Assembly (NCBI RefSeq): GCF_017255185.1
Contig: NZ_JAFKCZ010000007.1
Location: 124,001-188,000 of the forward strand
Origin: Parahaliea mediterranea
Lineage (GTDB): Bacteria > Pseudomonadota > Gammaproteobacteria > Pseudomonadales > Halieaceae
Reading direction: 5' to 3'
Length of the DNA: 64,000 bases
Part shown: positions 21,404 through 29,683 of the stretch, piece by piece
Layout: every line of letters begins with the position of its first letter
Numbering within the stretch: the stretch's first letter is position 1
Made by a program: the position numbers and the translations under genes
Notes under the pieces: generated by a model
What the model saw: the letters and a program-made list of their open reading frames with translations, nothing else
Told to the model about the DNA's origin: nothing
Databases searched by the model: none

Positions 21404-23478
21404 GTACCGAAACCCTGCTGGTGGAATTGGGTACGGAAGAGCTGCCCCCGAAAAACCTGAAAACCCTGGGACTGGCCTTTCGCGACGGCATCGTCGATGG
21501 CCTGGCGCAGCGGCAGCTGGCGCACGGCGAGGTGCAGTGGTTCGCCAGCCCGCGCCGGCTGGCGGTGCTGATCCGCGAGGTGGCCCTGCAGGCCCCGGAC
21601 CAGACCGTGGAAGCCCTCGGCCCGCCGGCGGACCGCGCCCGCGACGATGCCGGCGAGTGGACCCCGGCCGCGGTCGGTTTCGCCCGCAAGCAGGGCGTGG
21701 ACCCGGCCCAGCTGGAGACCATCGACACCCCGAAGGGACCGCGACTGGGGCTGCGCCAGACCCGCGCCGGCGCCAGCGCCGGCGACAGCCTCAACACCAT
21801 TATCAACGACAGCGTCCACGCCCTGCCGATCGCCAAGCGCATGCGCTGGGGCGCCAGCCGGGTGGAATTCGTGCGCCCGGTGCACTGGGTGGTGGCGATG
21901 CTCGGCGAGCACTGCGACCACGGCGAGGTGCTGGGCCTGCCCACCGGCAACACCACCCGCGGCCACCGCTTCCACAGCAGCGGCGAGATTCGCCTGGCGC
22001 GTCCCGAGGACTACCCCGGGGCCCTGGCCGAGGCGAAGGTCGTCGCCGACTTCGCCCAGCGCCGGGCGATGATCCGCGAGCAGGTCGAGACCGAGGCCAG
22101 CGCCCTCAAGGCCACCGCGGTGATCGACGAGGACCTGCTGGACGAGGTCACCGGCCTGGTGGAGTGGCCGGTGGCGCTGACCGGCGCCTTCGAGGAGCGC
22201 TTCCTCGCGGTGCCGGCCGAGGCGCTGGTGTCGTCGATGAAGGAGCACCAGAAGTACTTCCACGTGGTGGACGGCGAGGGCCAGCTGCTGCCCCACTTCA
22301 TCACCGTCAGCAATATCGAGAGCGAGGACCCGGTCCAGGTTATCGACGGCAACGAGCGGGTGATCCGCCCGCGCCTCGCCGACGCCGCCTTCTTCTTCGA
22401 TACCGACAAGAAGACCTCCCTGGAAAGCCGGGTGGCGCAGCTCGACAAGATCGTGTTCCAGCAAAAACTCGGCACCCTGCTGGAGAAAACCCGCCGCCTG
22501 GAGCGGCTGGCCGCCGGCCTGGCCCAGCTAATCGGCAGCAACCCGGAACACGCCGCGCGGGCGGCCCTGCTCAGCAAGACCGACCTGGTCACCGAGATGG
22601 TGCTGGAGTTCCCGGACATGCAGGGCATCGCCGGCGCCTACTACGCCGCCCACGACGGCGAGCAGGCGGAAGTCGCCGCGGCCCAGGCCCAGCAGTACTG
22701 GCCGCGCTTCGCCGGCGACCGCCTGCCGGAAAGCGCCACCGCCGCGGCCCTGGGCCTGGCGGACCGCCTGGACACCCTGGTGGGCATCTTCGGCATCGGC
22801 CAGCCCCCCACCGGCTCCAAGGACCCCTTCGCCCTGCGCCGGGCCTCGCTGTCGGTGCTGCGCATCCTGGTGGAGAAGGAACTGGACCTGGACCTGCGCC
22901 AGTGCCTGGCGCTGGCCGCGGAGCAGTACCCCGCCGGCCTGCTGGCCGACGACACCGGCGAGCAAGTGCTTACTTACATGCTGGAGCGTTTCCGCGCCTG
23001 GTACGAGGAAGAGGCCATCCCGGTGGAAGTGTTCCGGGCGGTGAGCGCCACCGACCCCAGCCGGCCGCTGGACATCCAGCGCCGGGTGCACGCGGTGCAC
23101 GCCTTCGGCCGACTGCCGGAGGCCCAGGCCCTGGCCGCCGCCAACAAGCGGGTGGCCAATATCCTGGGCAAGCTGGAAGTCGGGCACAGCTTTGGCGAAG
23201 TGAGCGCCGACTTACTTCGGGAGCCCCAGGAGAAAGAGCTGGCGGAGGCGCTGCAAGCCCTCGGGACAGAGAGCGCCGGCCACCTGGATCGGGGCGCCTA
23301 CACCGAGGCGCTGGCCAGCCTGGCGGCGCTGCGCTCACCCGTGGACGCCTTCTTCGACGGGGTGATGGTGAATACCGAAGACGCGGCCCTGCGCGACAAC
23401 CGCCTCAACCTGCTCAACGCCCTGCGCGACCGCTTCCTGCAAGTCGCCGATATTTCCCAGCTGGCCGGGACCAAGTAG
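21400..23478 (+). CDS. glyS: Glycyl-tRNA synthetase beta subunit
   Basis: 692 aa, normal length. Supplies tRNA recognition through the C-terminal DALR-type anticodon-binding domain (about 580-690), plus an HD-like middle region. N-terminal signature [15 protein letters not shown] is diagnostic. Translationally coupled to glyQ. Ends just before a strong 14-bp hairpin. Confidence 0.97.
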   Translation: MSTETLLVELGTEELPPKNLKTLGLAFRDGIVDGLAQRQLAHGEVQWFASPRRLAVLIREVALQAPDQTVEALGPPADRARDDAGEWTPAAVGFARKQGVDPAQLETIDTPKGPRLGLRQTRAGASAGDSLNTIINDSVHALPIAKRMRWGASRVEFVRPVHWVVAMLGEHCDHGEVLGLPTGNTTRGHRFHSSGEIRLARPEDYPGALAEAKVVADFAQRRAMIREQVETEASALKATAVIDEDLLDEVTGLVEWPVALTGAFEERFLAVPAEALVSSMKEHQKYFHVVDGEGQLLPHFITVSNIESEDPVQVIDGNERVIRPRLADAAFFFDTDKKTSLESRVAQLDKIVFQQKLGTLLEKTRRLERLAAGLAQLIGSNPEHAARAALLSKTDLVTEMVLEFPDMQGIAGAYYAAHDGEQAEVAAAQAQQYWPRFAGDRLPESATAAALGLADRLDTLVGIFGIGQPPTGSKDPFALRRASLSVLRILVEKELDLDLRQCLALAAEQYPAGLLADDTGEQVLTYMLERFRAWYEEEAIPVEVFRAVSATDPSRPLDIQRRVHAVHAFGRLPEAQALAAANKRVANILGKLEVGHSFGEVSADLLREPQEKELAEALQALGTESAGHLDRGAYTEALASLAALRSPVDAFFDGVMVNTEDAALRDNRLNLLNALRDRFLQVADISQLAGTK

Positions 23479-23492
23479 GCCCGTTCTTTCGG

Positions 23493-23527
23493 GCGCGCCC
23501 CGCCGGCGGGTAACCGGCGGGGCGCGC
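23493..23527. terminator. Terminator-like hairpin between convergent glyS and LysR gene
   Basis: A perfect 14-bp inverted repeat (GCGCGCCCCGCCGG at 23493-23506 and its complement at 23514-23527) with a 7-nt loop. It fills the gap between two convergent genes. There is no T tract on either side, so it is terminator-like by position and strength rather than by a full intrinsic signature. Confidence 0.55.
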
Positions 23528-23531
23528 TTGC

Positions 23532-24434
23532 TCACTCGCGCTTGTCGATATCGCGCGCCTCCTCCAGCAGCCAGTCGCGAAACACCCGCGCCTGGTCGCG
23601 CAATGCCCGCCACCTGGGGTACACCAGGTAGTAGCCCCCGGGCACCGGCAACACAGCCCGGGGAAAGAGGTGCACCAGCTTGCCCTGGGCGACATCCTCT
23701 TCGGCCAGTAGCGGGTTGGCCAGCAGCACGCCCTGGCCGTGGATAGCCGCCTCGATCGCCAGCGGCGTCTGGTCGATCTCGATACGGCGAATACGCCGGC
23801 ACTCGTCGGCGCCAAAGCCGGCGTAGGCGGTGAGCCAGTCGTCCCACCAGGCGTGCAGGGTGTCGTTGAGCAGGGTGGCGCGCGCCAGGTCAGCCGGGGA
23901 TTCGAGGCCGCGGGCCTCGCGGTAGGACGGCGCGCAAAACGCGGCCGCCCGGGCCTTGTAGATCAGTACTGTCTCCAGGGTGTCGGCGACGCCGTCGAAG
24001 TGGCGCACCGCGAGATCCATCGCATCGCGGTTGAAATCATTCACTTCCGAGGAGGAGCCAACGTGCAGGTCGGTGTCGGGGTTGGCGATCAAAAACCGGG
24101 ACATGCGGCTGGAAAACCACTTGGCGGCGAAACTCGGCGGCATCACCACCCGCACCGACTTCTGGTGCCGGCGGCGCAGGGTTCGGCTGGCGTCGTCGAT
24201 CTGCCGCAGGGCGCCCTGGATGCGCGCGCCGTACTCCAGCCCCTCGGCGGTGGGGCGGATCTGGCGCACCGTCCTATGGAATAGTTTTGTTTCCAGCCAG
24301 TCCTCCAGCTTGCGCACCTGTTGACCCACCGCGCCGGGGGTGACATTCAGCTCTTCGGCCGCCAGTGAAATACTGTTCAAGCGCAGTGCCGCCTCGAAGG
24401 CGCGCAGGGCATTGAGGGGAGGGCTATCGCTCAT
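23532..24434 (-). CDS. LysR-family transcriptional regulator (GcvA-like)
   Basis: 300 aa. N-terminal winged HTH: LNALRAFEAALRLNSISLAAEELNVTPGAVGQQVRKLEDWLETKLFHRTVRQIRPT. Effector-binding domain from about residue 90. The PPLNALRAFEAA start and the pattern after the HTH are typical of the GcvA subgroup. Divergent from the EamA exporter 94 nt away, so it probably controls that gene and itself from the shared AT-richer region 24435-24528. Effector unknown. Confidence 0.92.
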   Translation of the reverse strand: MSDSPPLNALRAFEAALRLNSISLAAEELNVTPGAVGQQVRKLEDWLETKLFHRTVRQIRPTAEGLEYGARIQGALRQIDDASRTLRRRHQKSVRVVMPPSFAAKWFSSRMSRFLIANPDTDLHVGSSSEVNDFNRDAMDLAVRHFDGVADTLETVLIYKARAAAFCAPSYREARGLESPADLARATLLNDTLHAWWDDWLTAYAGFGADECRRIRRIEIDQTPLAIEAAIHGQGVLLANPLLAEEDVAQGKLVHLFPRAVLPVPGGYYLVYPRWRALRDQARVFRDWLLEEARDIDKRE

Positions 24435-24528
24435 AAGATAGATTTACTATTCCATAGCGCAAATAAGATCAGTTGTAGCCCATCCCGCCGATTTCTACAA
24501 TCCGCGCCTTCTCTACGGGAGTACCGGA

Positions 24529-25479
24529 ATGCGCAACGCCAACCACGGCGCCTACGCGATCTACGCCCTGCTCGGGCTGGTCTGGGGCGCCACCTACATC
24601 TTCAACAAAATCGCCAGCCAGTGGCTCCCGCCCATGCACATTGTGCTGGTGCGCGTGGTGATGGGGTTCCTGCCGGTGTTGCTGTTCGCGCTGTCGCTGC
24701 GCGCCCTGCGCTGGTGGCACCTGCGCCACCTCCACCATTTCGCGGTAATGTCACTACTGGCGGCCACGCTCTACTACTACGCCTTCGCCGCCGGCGTGGA
24801 ACGGCTGCCCTCCAGCGTGGCGGGCATGCTCAGCGGGTCCATCCCCCTGTTTTCCTTCCTGGGCGCCGCGCTGTTTTTGCGCGGGGAGCCGATCCGCCCG
24901 CGCTCCGTCCTCGGGCTGGCCTGCGGCTTTGCCGGTGTGATGGTCATCGCGCGGCCCTGGAGCGCGGACATCGCCGCCCCCGACACCGCGGGCATGCTCT
25001 TTATCCTCGCCGGCTCGGCGAGCGTCGGCCTGTCCTTCGTCTACGCCCGCCGCTTCCTCAGCCCGCTCGGTATCGCCCCGATCGCACTGTGTACCTACCA
25101 GCTGGGCCTCGCCTCGGCGCTGCTGCTCGCGCTGTGCGATATTCGCCAGGTCTCGGCGATTTTCGCCGACTGGCGCGCCGCCAGCGGCCTGTTCCTCGGC
25201 GCCGGGCTGTTCGGCACCGGTATCGCCTACACCTGCTATTACTACCTGGTGGAACGGCTGGGCGCGATCAGGGCCGCGAGCGTGACCTACATACCGCCGG
25301 TGGTGGCACTGGTGATCGGCGCGACCTTCGCCGGCGAATCCCTGGCCGCGATCGACATCGTCGCCGCCGCCATTATTTTGCTGGGCGTATTCGTGATGCA
25401 AAGCAGCGGGACGGCCCCGCTGCGGCGCTGGCGGCAGCCGAGGCCCGGGCGCGGCCCGGAGGATTCCGCGCCGGCCTGA
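24529..25479 (+). CDS. EamA/DMT family exporter
   Basis: 316 aa, 10 membrane helices in two EamA repeats (about 8-140 and 155-290). Signatures: LLGLVWGATYIFNKIA at the start and GTGIAYTCYYYLVERLGAIRAASVTYIPPVVALVIGA in the second repeat. Members export amino acids and other small metabolites. GGGAG lies at a proper distance before the ATG. The last 25 residues are Arg/Pro-rich and cytoplasmic. Pairs with the divergent LysR regulator. Confidence 0.92.
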   Translation: MRNANHGAYAIYALLGLVWGATYIFNKIASQWLPPMHIVLVRVVMGFLPVLLFALSLRALRWWHLRHLHHFAVMSLLAATLYYYAFAAGVERLPSSVAGMLSGSIPLFSFLGAALFLRGEPIRPRSVLGLACGFAGVMVIARPWSADIAAPDTAGMLFILAGSASVGLSFVYARRFLSPLGIAPIALCTYQLGLASALLLALCDIRQVSAIFADWRAASGLFLGAGLFGTGIAYTCYYYLVERLGAIRAASVTYIPPVVALVIGATFAGESLAAIDIVAAAIILLGVFVMQSSGTAPLRRWRQPRPGRGPEDSAPA

Positions 25480-25501
25480 CACCGGGCGCCAGCGGCCGCG
25501 C

Positions 25502-27688
25502 TCAGCGCTCGCGCGACGCCTCGATGCGCACCGGCACCGATTTGAAGTTGGGCGTGCGACTGCGGGGGTCGACCCGCCGCTGGCACAGCACATTGGCTTC
25601 CGGATAGTAGGCCAGCACGTTGCCCGGCGGCAGATCGAAGGCCAGCGCGGTCACGCCCCGCATGCGGCCGACATCCGACACCACATCCACCCGGTCCCCC
25701 GGGGCCAGCCCCAGGGCCGCCAGGTCCCGGGGCGACACCAGCACGCTGTCGCGAGGCGCGCTGTAGCGGTAGCTGTCGCGCTCCTCGTAGATGATGGTGT
25801 TGAACTGGCCCTCGCTGCGCACGCTGGCCAGCAGCAGGGGAAAATCGCCCGCCGCCGCCCGGGGCTCGGGAATCGGATGCACCTGGAAGCGGGCGCGGCC
25901 GCTGTCGGTGCGAAACGCGGGGCTGTGCAGCAGGCGGCCACGCACGTGGAACTCGCGTTTCGCCACGCCGATATCGCGCAGGTCCTCCATCCCGGGAACA
26001 GTGGCGGCGATCGCCTGGCGCAGGTTTTCGTGGTCGGCGAAGCGGCGCAGGTCGACGGGCCCATCGGGCAGCAGGCGGGCCCCCAGCTCGGCGAGAATGG
26101 CGACCTCCGAGCGCGCATTGGCCAGGCGTTGGATACCGCCATCGCTGAGCCGCACGTAGTTGAACATGGATTCCTGGGTGGTGGACTGGGGCTCCTCGTC
26201 GCGGGCGCAGACCGGCAGCACCAGGGCCTCGCTGTCGTCGATGCCGTAAAGGTGTCCCTGGTTGAGGGTGGTGGTCAGGTAGAGCTTGAAACCGATGCGC
26301 TCCAGCGCCCGCCGGGCCCACTCGGCGTCGGGGGTGGCGCCGTAGAGATTGCCGCCCACCAGGCAGGCCGCGTCTATCCCACCGGCGTGTGCCGCCTCCA
26401 GTCCGGCCAGGGTATCCATCCCCGCGGCGCGGGGCAGGCTTACCCCCAGCTCGCTCTCCATTCGCGCAAACACTTCCTCGGCAAGTACCGGCTTGACCCC
26501 GATGGTGCCAATGCCCTGCACATTGCTGTGGCCGCGCAACGGCAGCAGGCCGGCGTGGCGGCGGCCGACCATGCCCCGCAGCAGGGCCAGGTTGGCGATG
26601 TATTCCACGTTCTGCACGCCAAACGCGTGGTGGGTCATGCCCATGCCCCAGGCAAACACCGCGCGCTCGGCGCGGGCGTAGATGTCCGCCACCCGCTCGA
26701 TGTCGCCGCGCGCCACCCCGCTGGCGGCCTCGATGTCCGCCCAGGTGGTGGCCTCGAGGTCGGCGACGAAGGCCTCGCTGCCCTCGCAGTGATCGCGCAG
26801 GAAATCGCGGTCCTCGGCACCGGCGGCCAGCACCGCCTTGGCCAGGCCCTTGAACAACGCGAGGTCACCGCCGATGTGGGGCTGCAGGTAGGCGGAGGCG
26901 ATCTCGGTGCCCCCGGCGATCATCGAGCGGGCGCTTTTGGGCACGGCGAAGCGGACCATGCCCGGCTCCCGCGCCGGGTTGATCACCACCACCTCGCCGC
27001 CGCGATCGCGGCAGGCCTTGAGCTTGTGGATAAAGCGCGGGTGATTGGAGGCGGGGTTGGCGCCGATCACAAACACCAAATCGCAGGCGGACAGGTCGTC
27101 CAGCTCGACGGTGGCGGTCCCCGTTCCAATCGTACTGCCGAGGCCGACGCTGGTGGCCTGGTGGCAGTAGTAGGAACAGTTGTTGACGTTGTTGGTGCCG
27201 TAGAGCCGCGCCAGCAATTGCAGGAGGAAACCCGACTCGTTGGAGGAACGGCCCGAGGAGTAGAAGAAACTGCGGCCGGGGTCGCAATCCCGCAGGCGAC
27301 GCGCGGCGCGATCCAGGGCCCAGTCCCAGCTGACCTCGCGGTAGCGGTCCTCCCCGGCGGACTTGTGGATCGGGTTGCCAAGCCGCCCGGCGTGCTCCAG
27401 TTCCCGCGGCGTGAGCTCGCGCAGCTCGCCGAGGGGGTGGTCGAAAAAGGCCGGCGGCAGCGGCGGCTGGATATCCGTCGACTGCGCCTGCACGCTCTTG
27501 TTGCACACCGCCGGGAACTCCCCGAGCTCGTTGGTCATGCCGCCGCGCTGGCCGCCCATGCCCAGGCCGCAGGCCTTGCAGGCATTGCGGGCCGACAGGG
27601 CCTTGGCGGAGTTCATAAGGCCGATGCGGCGCACCGTTGCCAGGGTGTAGAGGACTTTTTTGGGACCGCCGCCCACCGGTTCTGCCAT
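25502..27688 (-). CDS. FdhF/YdeP-family molybdopterin oxidoreductase
   Basis: About 728 aa. Close to the formate-dehydrogenase-alpha-like YdeP family: VGGGPKKVLYTL, then CKACGLGMGGQRGGM with a short Cys set, the molybdopterin domain (YSSGRSSNESGFLLQLLARLYGTNNVNNCSYYCHQA), and a C-terminal MopB-CT domain (VLVSPRDLAALGLAPGDRVDV). There is Cys and no selenocysteine signature. Reaction unknown; E. coli YdeP is linked to acid resistance. No electron-transfer subunit, fdhD or moa/mob gene is adjacent. Start set at MAEPVGG; an ATG four codons upstream (27700) is also possible. Confidence 0.88.
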   Translation of the reverse strand: MAEPVGGGPKKVLYTLATVRRIGLMNSAKALSARNACKACGLGMGGQRGGMTNELGEFPAVCNKSVQAQSTDIQPPLPPAFFDHPLGELRELTPRELEHAGRLGNPIHKSAGEDRYREVSWDWALDRAARRLRDCDPGRSFFYSSGRSSNESGFLLQLLARLYGTNNVNNCSYYCHQATSVGLGSTIGTGTATVELDDLSACDLVFVIGANPASNHPRFIHKLKACRDRGGEVVVINPAREPGMVRFAVPKSARSMIAGGTEIASAYLQPHIGGDLALFKGLAKAVLAAGAEDRDFLRDHCEGSEAFVADLEATTWADIEAASGVARGDIERVADIYARAERAVFAWGMGMTHHAFGVQNVEYIANLALLRGMVGRRHAGLLPLRGHSNVQGIGTIGVKPVLAEEVFARMESELGVSLPRAAGMDTLAGLEAAHAGGIDAACLVGGNLYGATPDAEWARRALERIGFKLYLTTTLNQGHLYGIDDSEALVLPVCARDEEPQSTTQESMFNYVRLSDGGIQRLANARSEVAILAELGARLLPDGPVDLRRFADHENLRQAIAATVPGMEDLRDIGVAKREFHVRGRLLHSPAFRTDSGRARFQVHPIPEPRAAAGDFPLLLASVRSEGQFNTIIYEERDSYRYSAPRDSVLVSPRDLAALGLAPGDRVDVVSDVGRMRGVTALAFDLPPGNVLAYYPEANVLCQRRVDPRSRTPNFKSVPVRIEASRER

Positions 27689-27815
27689 GGCCCGCACCAT
27701 TTCGGGAAAACTCGCCCGATTGTACCCCACCGGCCAGGCGACAGGTACGCGCCGGCAAGCCGCGCGCCGGGCCGTGCAAGCCAGTAAACTGGTCGCGACA
27801 CTGAAGGGGAGCCGC

Positions 27816-29159
27816 ATGCCATTTGCCGAATTTCAAATCCTGCTAGCCGTGTCGGGCCTCGCCGCCGGACTGCTGCTGGCCACCTTCGGCTGGCTGCTGC
27901 ACCGGCTGCGCGGCCAGCAGCGCCAGCGCCGCGCACTCACGCGCCAGCTGCAGGAGATCAACCAGCGCTACCAGGCCCTGCAGCGGGAACACGCGCGCCT
28001 GCAGGCCGGCAGCGAAGAGCGCGAAAAGCAGCACCGCGCGCAGGTGGGCCTGCTGAACGAGCACCGGGCCCAGCTCAAGCAGGAGTTCGAGCACCTCGCC
28101 CACCGCATCTTCGAGAACCGCAGCGAACAGTTCAGCCGCCAGAGCCAGCAATCCCTGGAGGCGCTGCTCAAGCCTTTTCGCGAGCAGATCAACGGTTTCC
28201 AGCAACGCATCGACCAGGTGCACACCGAGTCGGTGAAGGGCCAGGCCAGCCTGGAGGGCGAACTGCGCAAGGTGCTGGAGGTCGGCCTGCAGATGAACGA
28301 GCAGGCCGGCAACTTGTCCGCCGCCCTCAAGGGCGACAAGAAACTCAGCGGCAACTGGGGCGAATTCCAGCTCGAGCGCAGCCTGCAGCTGGCGGGCCTG
28401 GAAGCCGGCGACCACTACCAGGCCCAGGCGGCGCTGCGCGACGAAAGCGGTCGGCGGCGCCTGCCCGATTTCCTGGTCAAGCTGCCGGACGGCAAACACC
28501 TGGTCATCGACAGCAAAGTGTCGCTGGTGGACTACGAGCGCGCCGTGGCCGCCGACAGCGACACCGACCGCGCGGCCGCGCTGACGGCCCACGGGCAGGC
28601 GGTACGACGCCACATCGACGACCTGGCCGCCAAGGACTACGCGCAGTTGCCGCAGCTCGACAGCCCGGATTTCGTGCTCATGTTCATGCCCGTGGAACCG
28701 GCCTATATCGAGGCCCTGCGCCACAACCGCGAACTGTTCAACTACGGCTACGAGCGAGGCGTGGTGCTGGTGTCCCACACCACCCTGATGCCCCTGCTGC
28801 GCACCATCGCCAACCTGTGGATGGTGGAGCGCAGCAACCGCGAGGCGCGCGAGATCGGCCGGCGGGCGGGCGAGATCTATAACCAGGTATGCCTGGTGGC
28901 CGAGCGCCTGCACCGCCTGGGCAATACCCTGCGCAGCGCCGGTAATCACTACAACGACACGGTGCGGGCGCTGGTGGGCAAACAGGGCCTGCAGGGCAAG
29001 GTGGAACGCTTCGGCCAGCTCTCGGGCCAGTCCAGGCGGCAGATGACCGAGGTCACCCCGATCCACGCCGACCTGGAGCAGGACCGCCTGCGGGACGCGG
29101 ACAAATCCACTCCGGCGCAACCGCCACTGGCGAGCAGCGACAAGTTCACCAATACTTGA
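27816..29159 (+). CDS. rmuC: DNA recombination protein RmuC
   Basis: 447 aa. N-terminal membrane anchor (about 5-28), long coiled coil (about 30-140, rich in Gln, Glu and Arg), then the RmuC nuclease-like domain (GNWGEFQLERSLQLAGLEAGDHY, LPDGKHLVIDSKVSLVDYERAV). RmuC limits inversions at short inverted repeats. ATG at 27816 is preceded by AAGGGGAG; an open frame extends upstream but without similarity. Divergent from the molybdoenzyme. Confidence 0.95.
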   Translation: MPFAEFQILLAVSGLAAGLLLATFGWLLHRLRGQQRQRRALTRQLQEINQRYQALQREHARLQAGSEEREKQHRAQVGLLNEHRAQLKQEFEHLAHRIFENRSEQFSRQSQQSLEALLKPFREQINGFQQRIDQVHTESVKGQASLEGELRKVLEVGLQMNEQAGNLSAALKGDKKLSGNWGEFQLERSLQLAGLEAGDHYQAQAALRDESGRRRLPDFLVKLPDGKHLVIDSKVSLVDYERAVAADSDTDRAAALTAHGQAVRRHIDDLAAKDYAQLPQLDSPDFVLMFMPVEPAYIEALRHNRELFNYGYERGVVLVSHTTLMPLLRTIANLWMVERSNREAREIGRRAGEIYNQVCLVAERLHRLGNTLRSAGNHYNDTVRALVGKQGLQGKVERFGQLSGQSRRQMTEVTPIHADLEQDRLRDADKSTPAQPPLASSDKFTNT

Positions 29160-29213
29160 GTGTGCCGGGGGCTTACACAATACAGGGCGGCACGCCGCCC
29201 GGGGAGCGATACC

Positions 29214-29474
29214 ATGAAACCCGCCATCCTGATGGCCAGCCTGTACCTAGCCCTGGGAATGGGAAGCGCCGCGAGCTTCTCCCAGGATTTGGACAAACTC
29301 GTCGACGCCGTGGACAGGGACAAGGCCGCCGATTCCGTCGACCAGGACAAACTCAAGGACTCAGTCAGCGCCGATGGCGTGGACTACAAAAAGGCGGCGG
29401 AAGCGGTGGATACCGAGAAGGCCAGGGACGCCGTCGACATGGACAAGGTGCGCGAGGCCATGAGCGAGGAATAG
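29214..29474 (+). CDS. Small secreted Asp/Lys nonapeptide-repeat protein
   Basis: 86 aa, family not recognised. Sec signal peptide (about 1-22, MKPAILMASLYLALGMGSAASFS) followed by about five degenerate 9-residue units of the type D-A-V-D-x-D-K-x-x: DAVDRDKAA, DSVDQDKLK, EAVDTEKAR, DAVDMDKVR. The mature part is highly charged with about equal Asp/Glu and Lys/Arg and should be one or two amphipathic helices. GGGGAG stands before the ATG and a strong terminator follows the stop, so it is a single-gene unit. Confidence 0.75.
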   Translation: MKPAILMASLYLALGMGSAASFSQDLDKLVDAVDRDKAADSVDQDKLKDSVSADGVDYKKAAEAVDTEKARDAVDMDKVREAMSEE

Positions 29475-29502
29475 GGCTCCGCGCCGGACAAGTCACCTTC
29501 CA

Positions 29503-29525
29503 CGGGGCCCGCGGGCCCCGTTTTT
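29503..29525 (+). terminator. Rho-independent terminator after the small repeat protein
   Basis: GC-only palindrome CGGGGCCC-GC-GGGCCCCG followed at once by TTTTT (29521-29525), 28 nt after the stop codon. Confidence 0.85.
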
Positions 29526-29683
29526 CGCCCCCGCCGCCCGCTCGAGGGCCTGTTCCGGGCAAAAAACGCCGACTTCTTCTCAAAAAAGTCCAAGATCTGG
29601 ACTTTTCTCCGGTTTTTAGTTGCCTGTGGGTACCCGCTTTTGCAAAGTTTGGGGCACCAGAACACGAACAACGCTGAAAAACT

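Noticed and set aside
25502-27688. Selenocysteine-containing formate dehydrogenase
   Set aside because: No in-frame TGA or selenocysteine insertion context; the frame is continuous and matches the Cys-type YdeP-like family.
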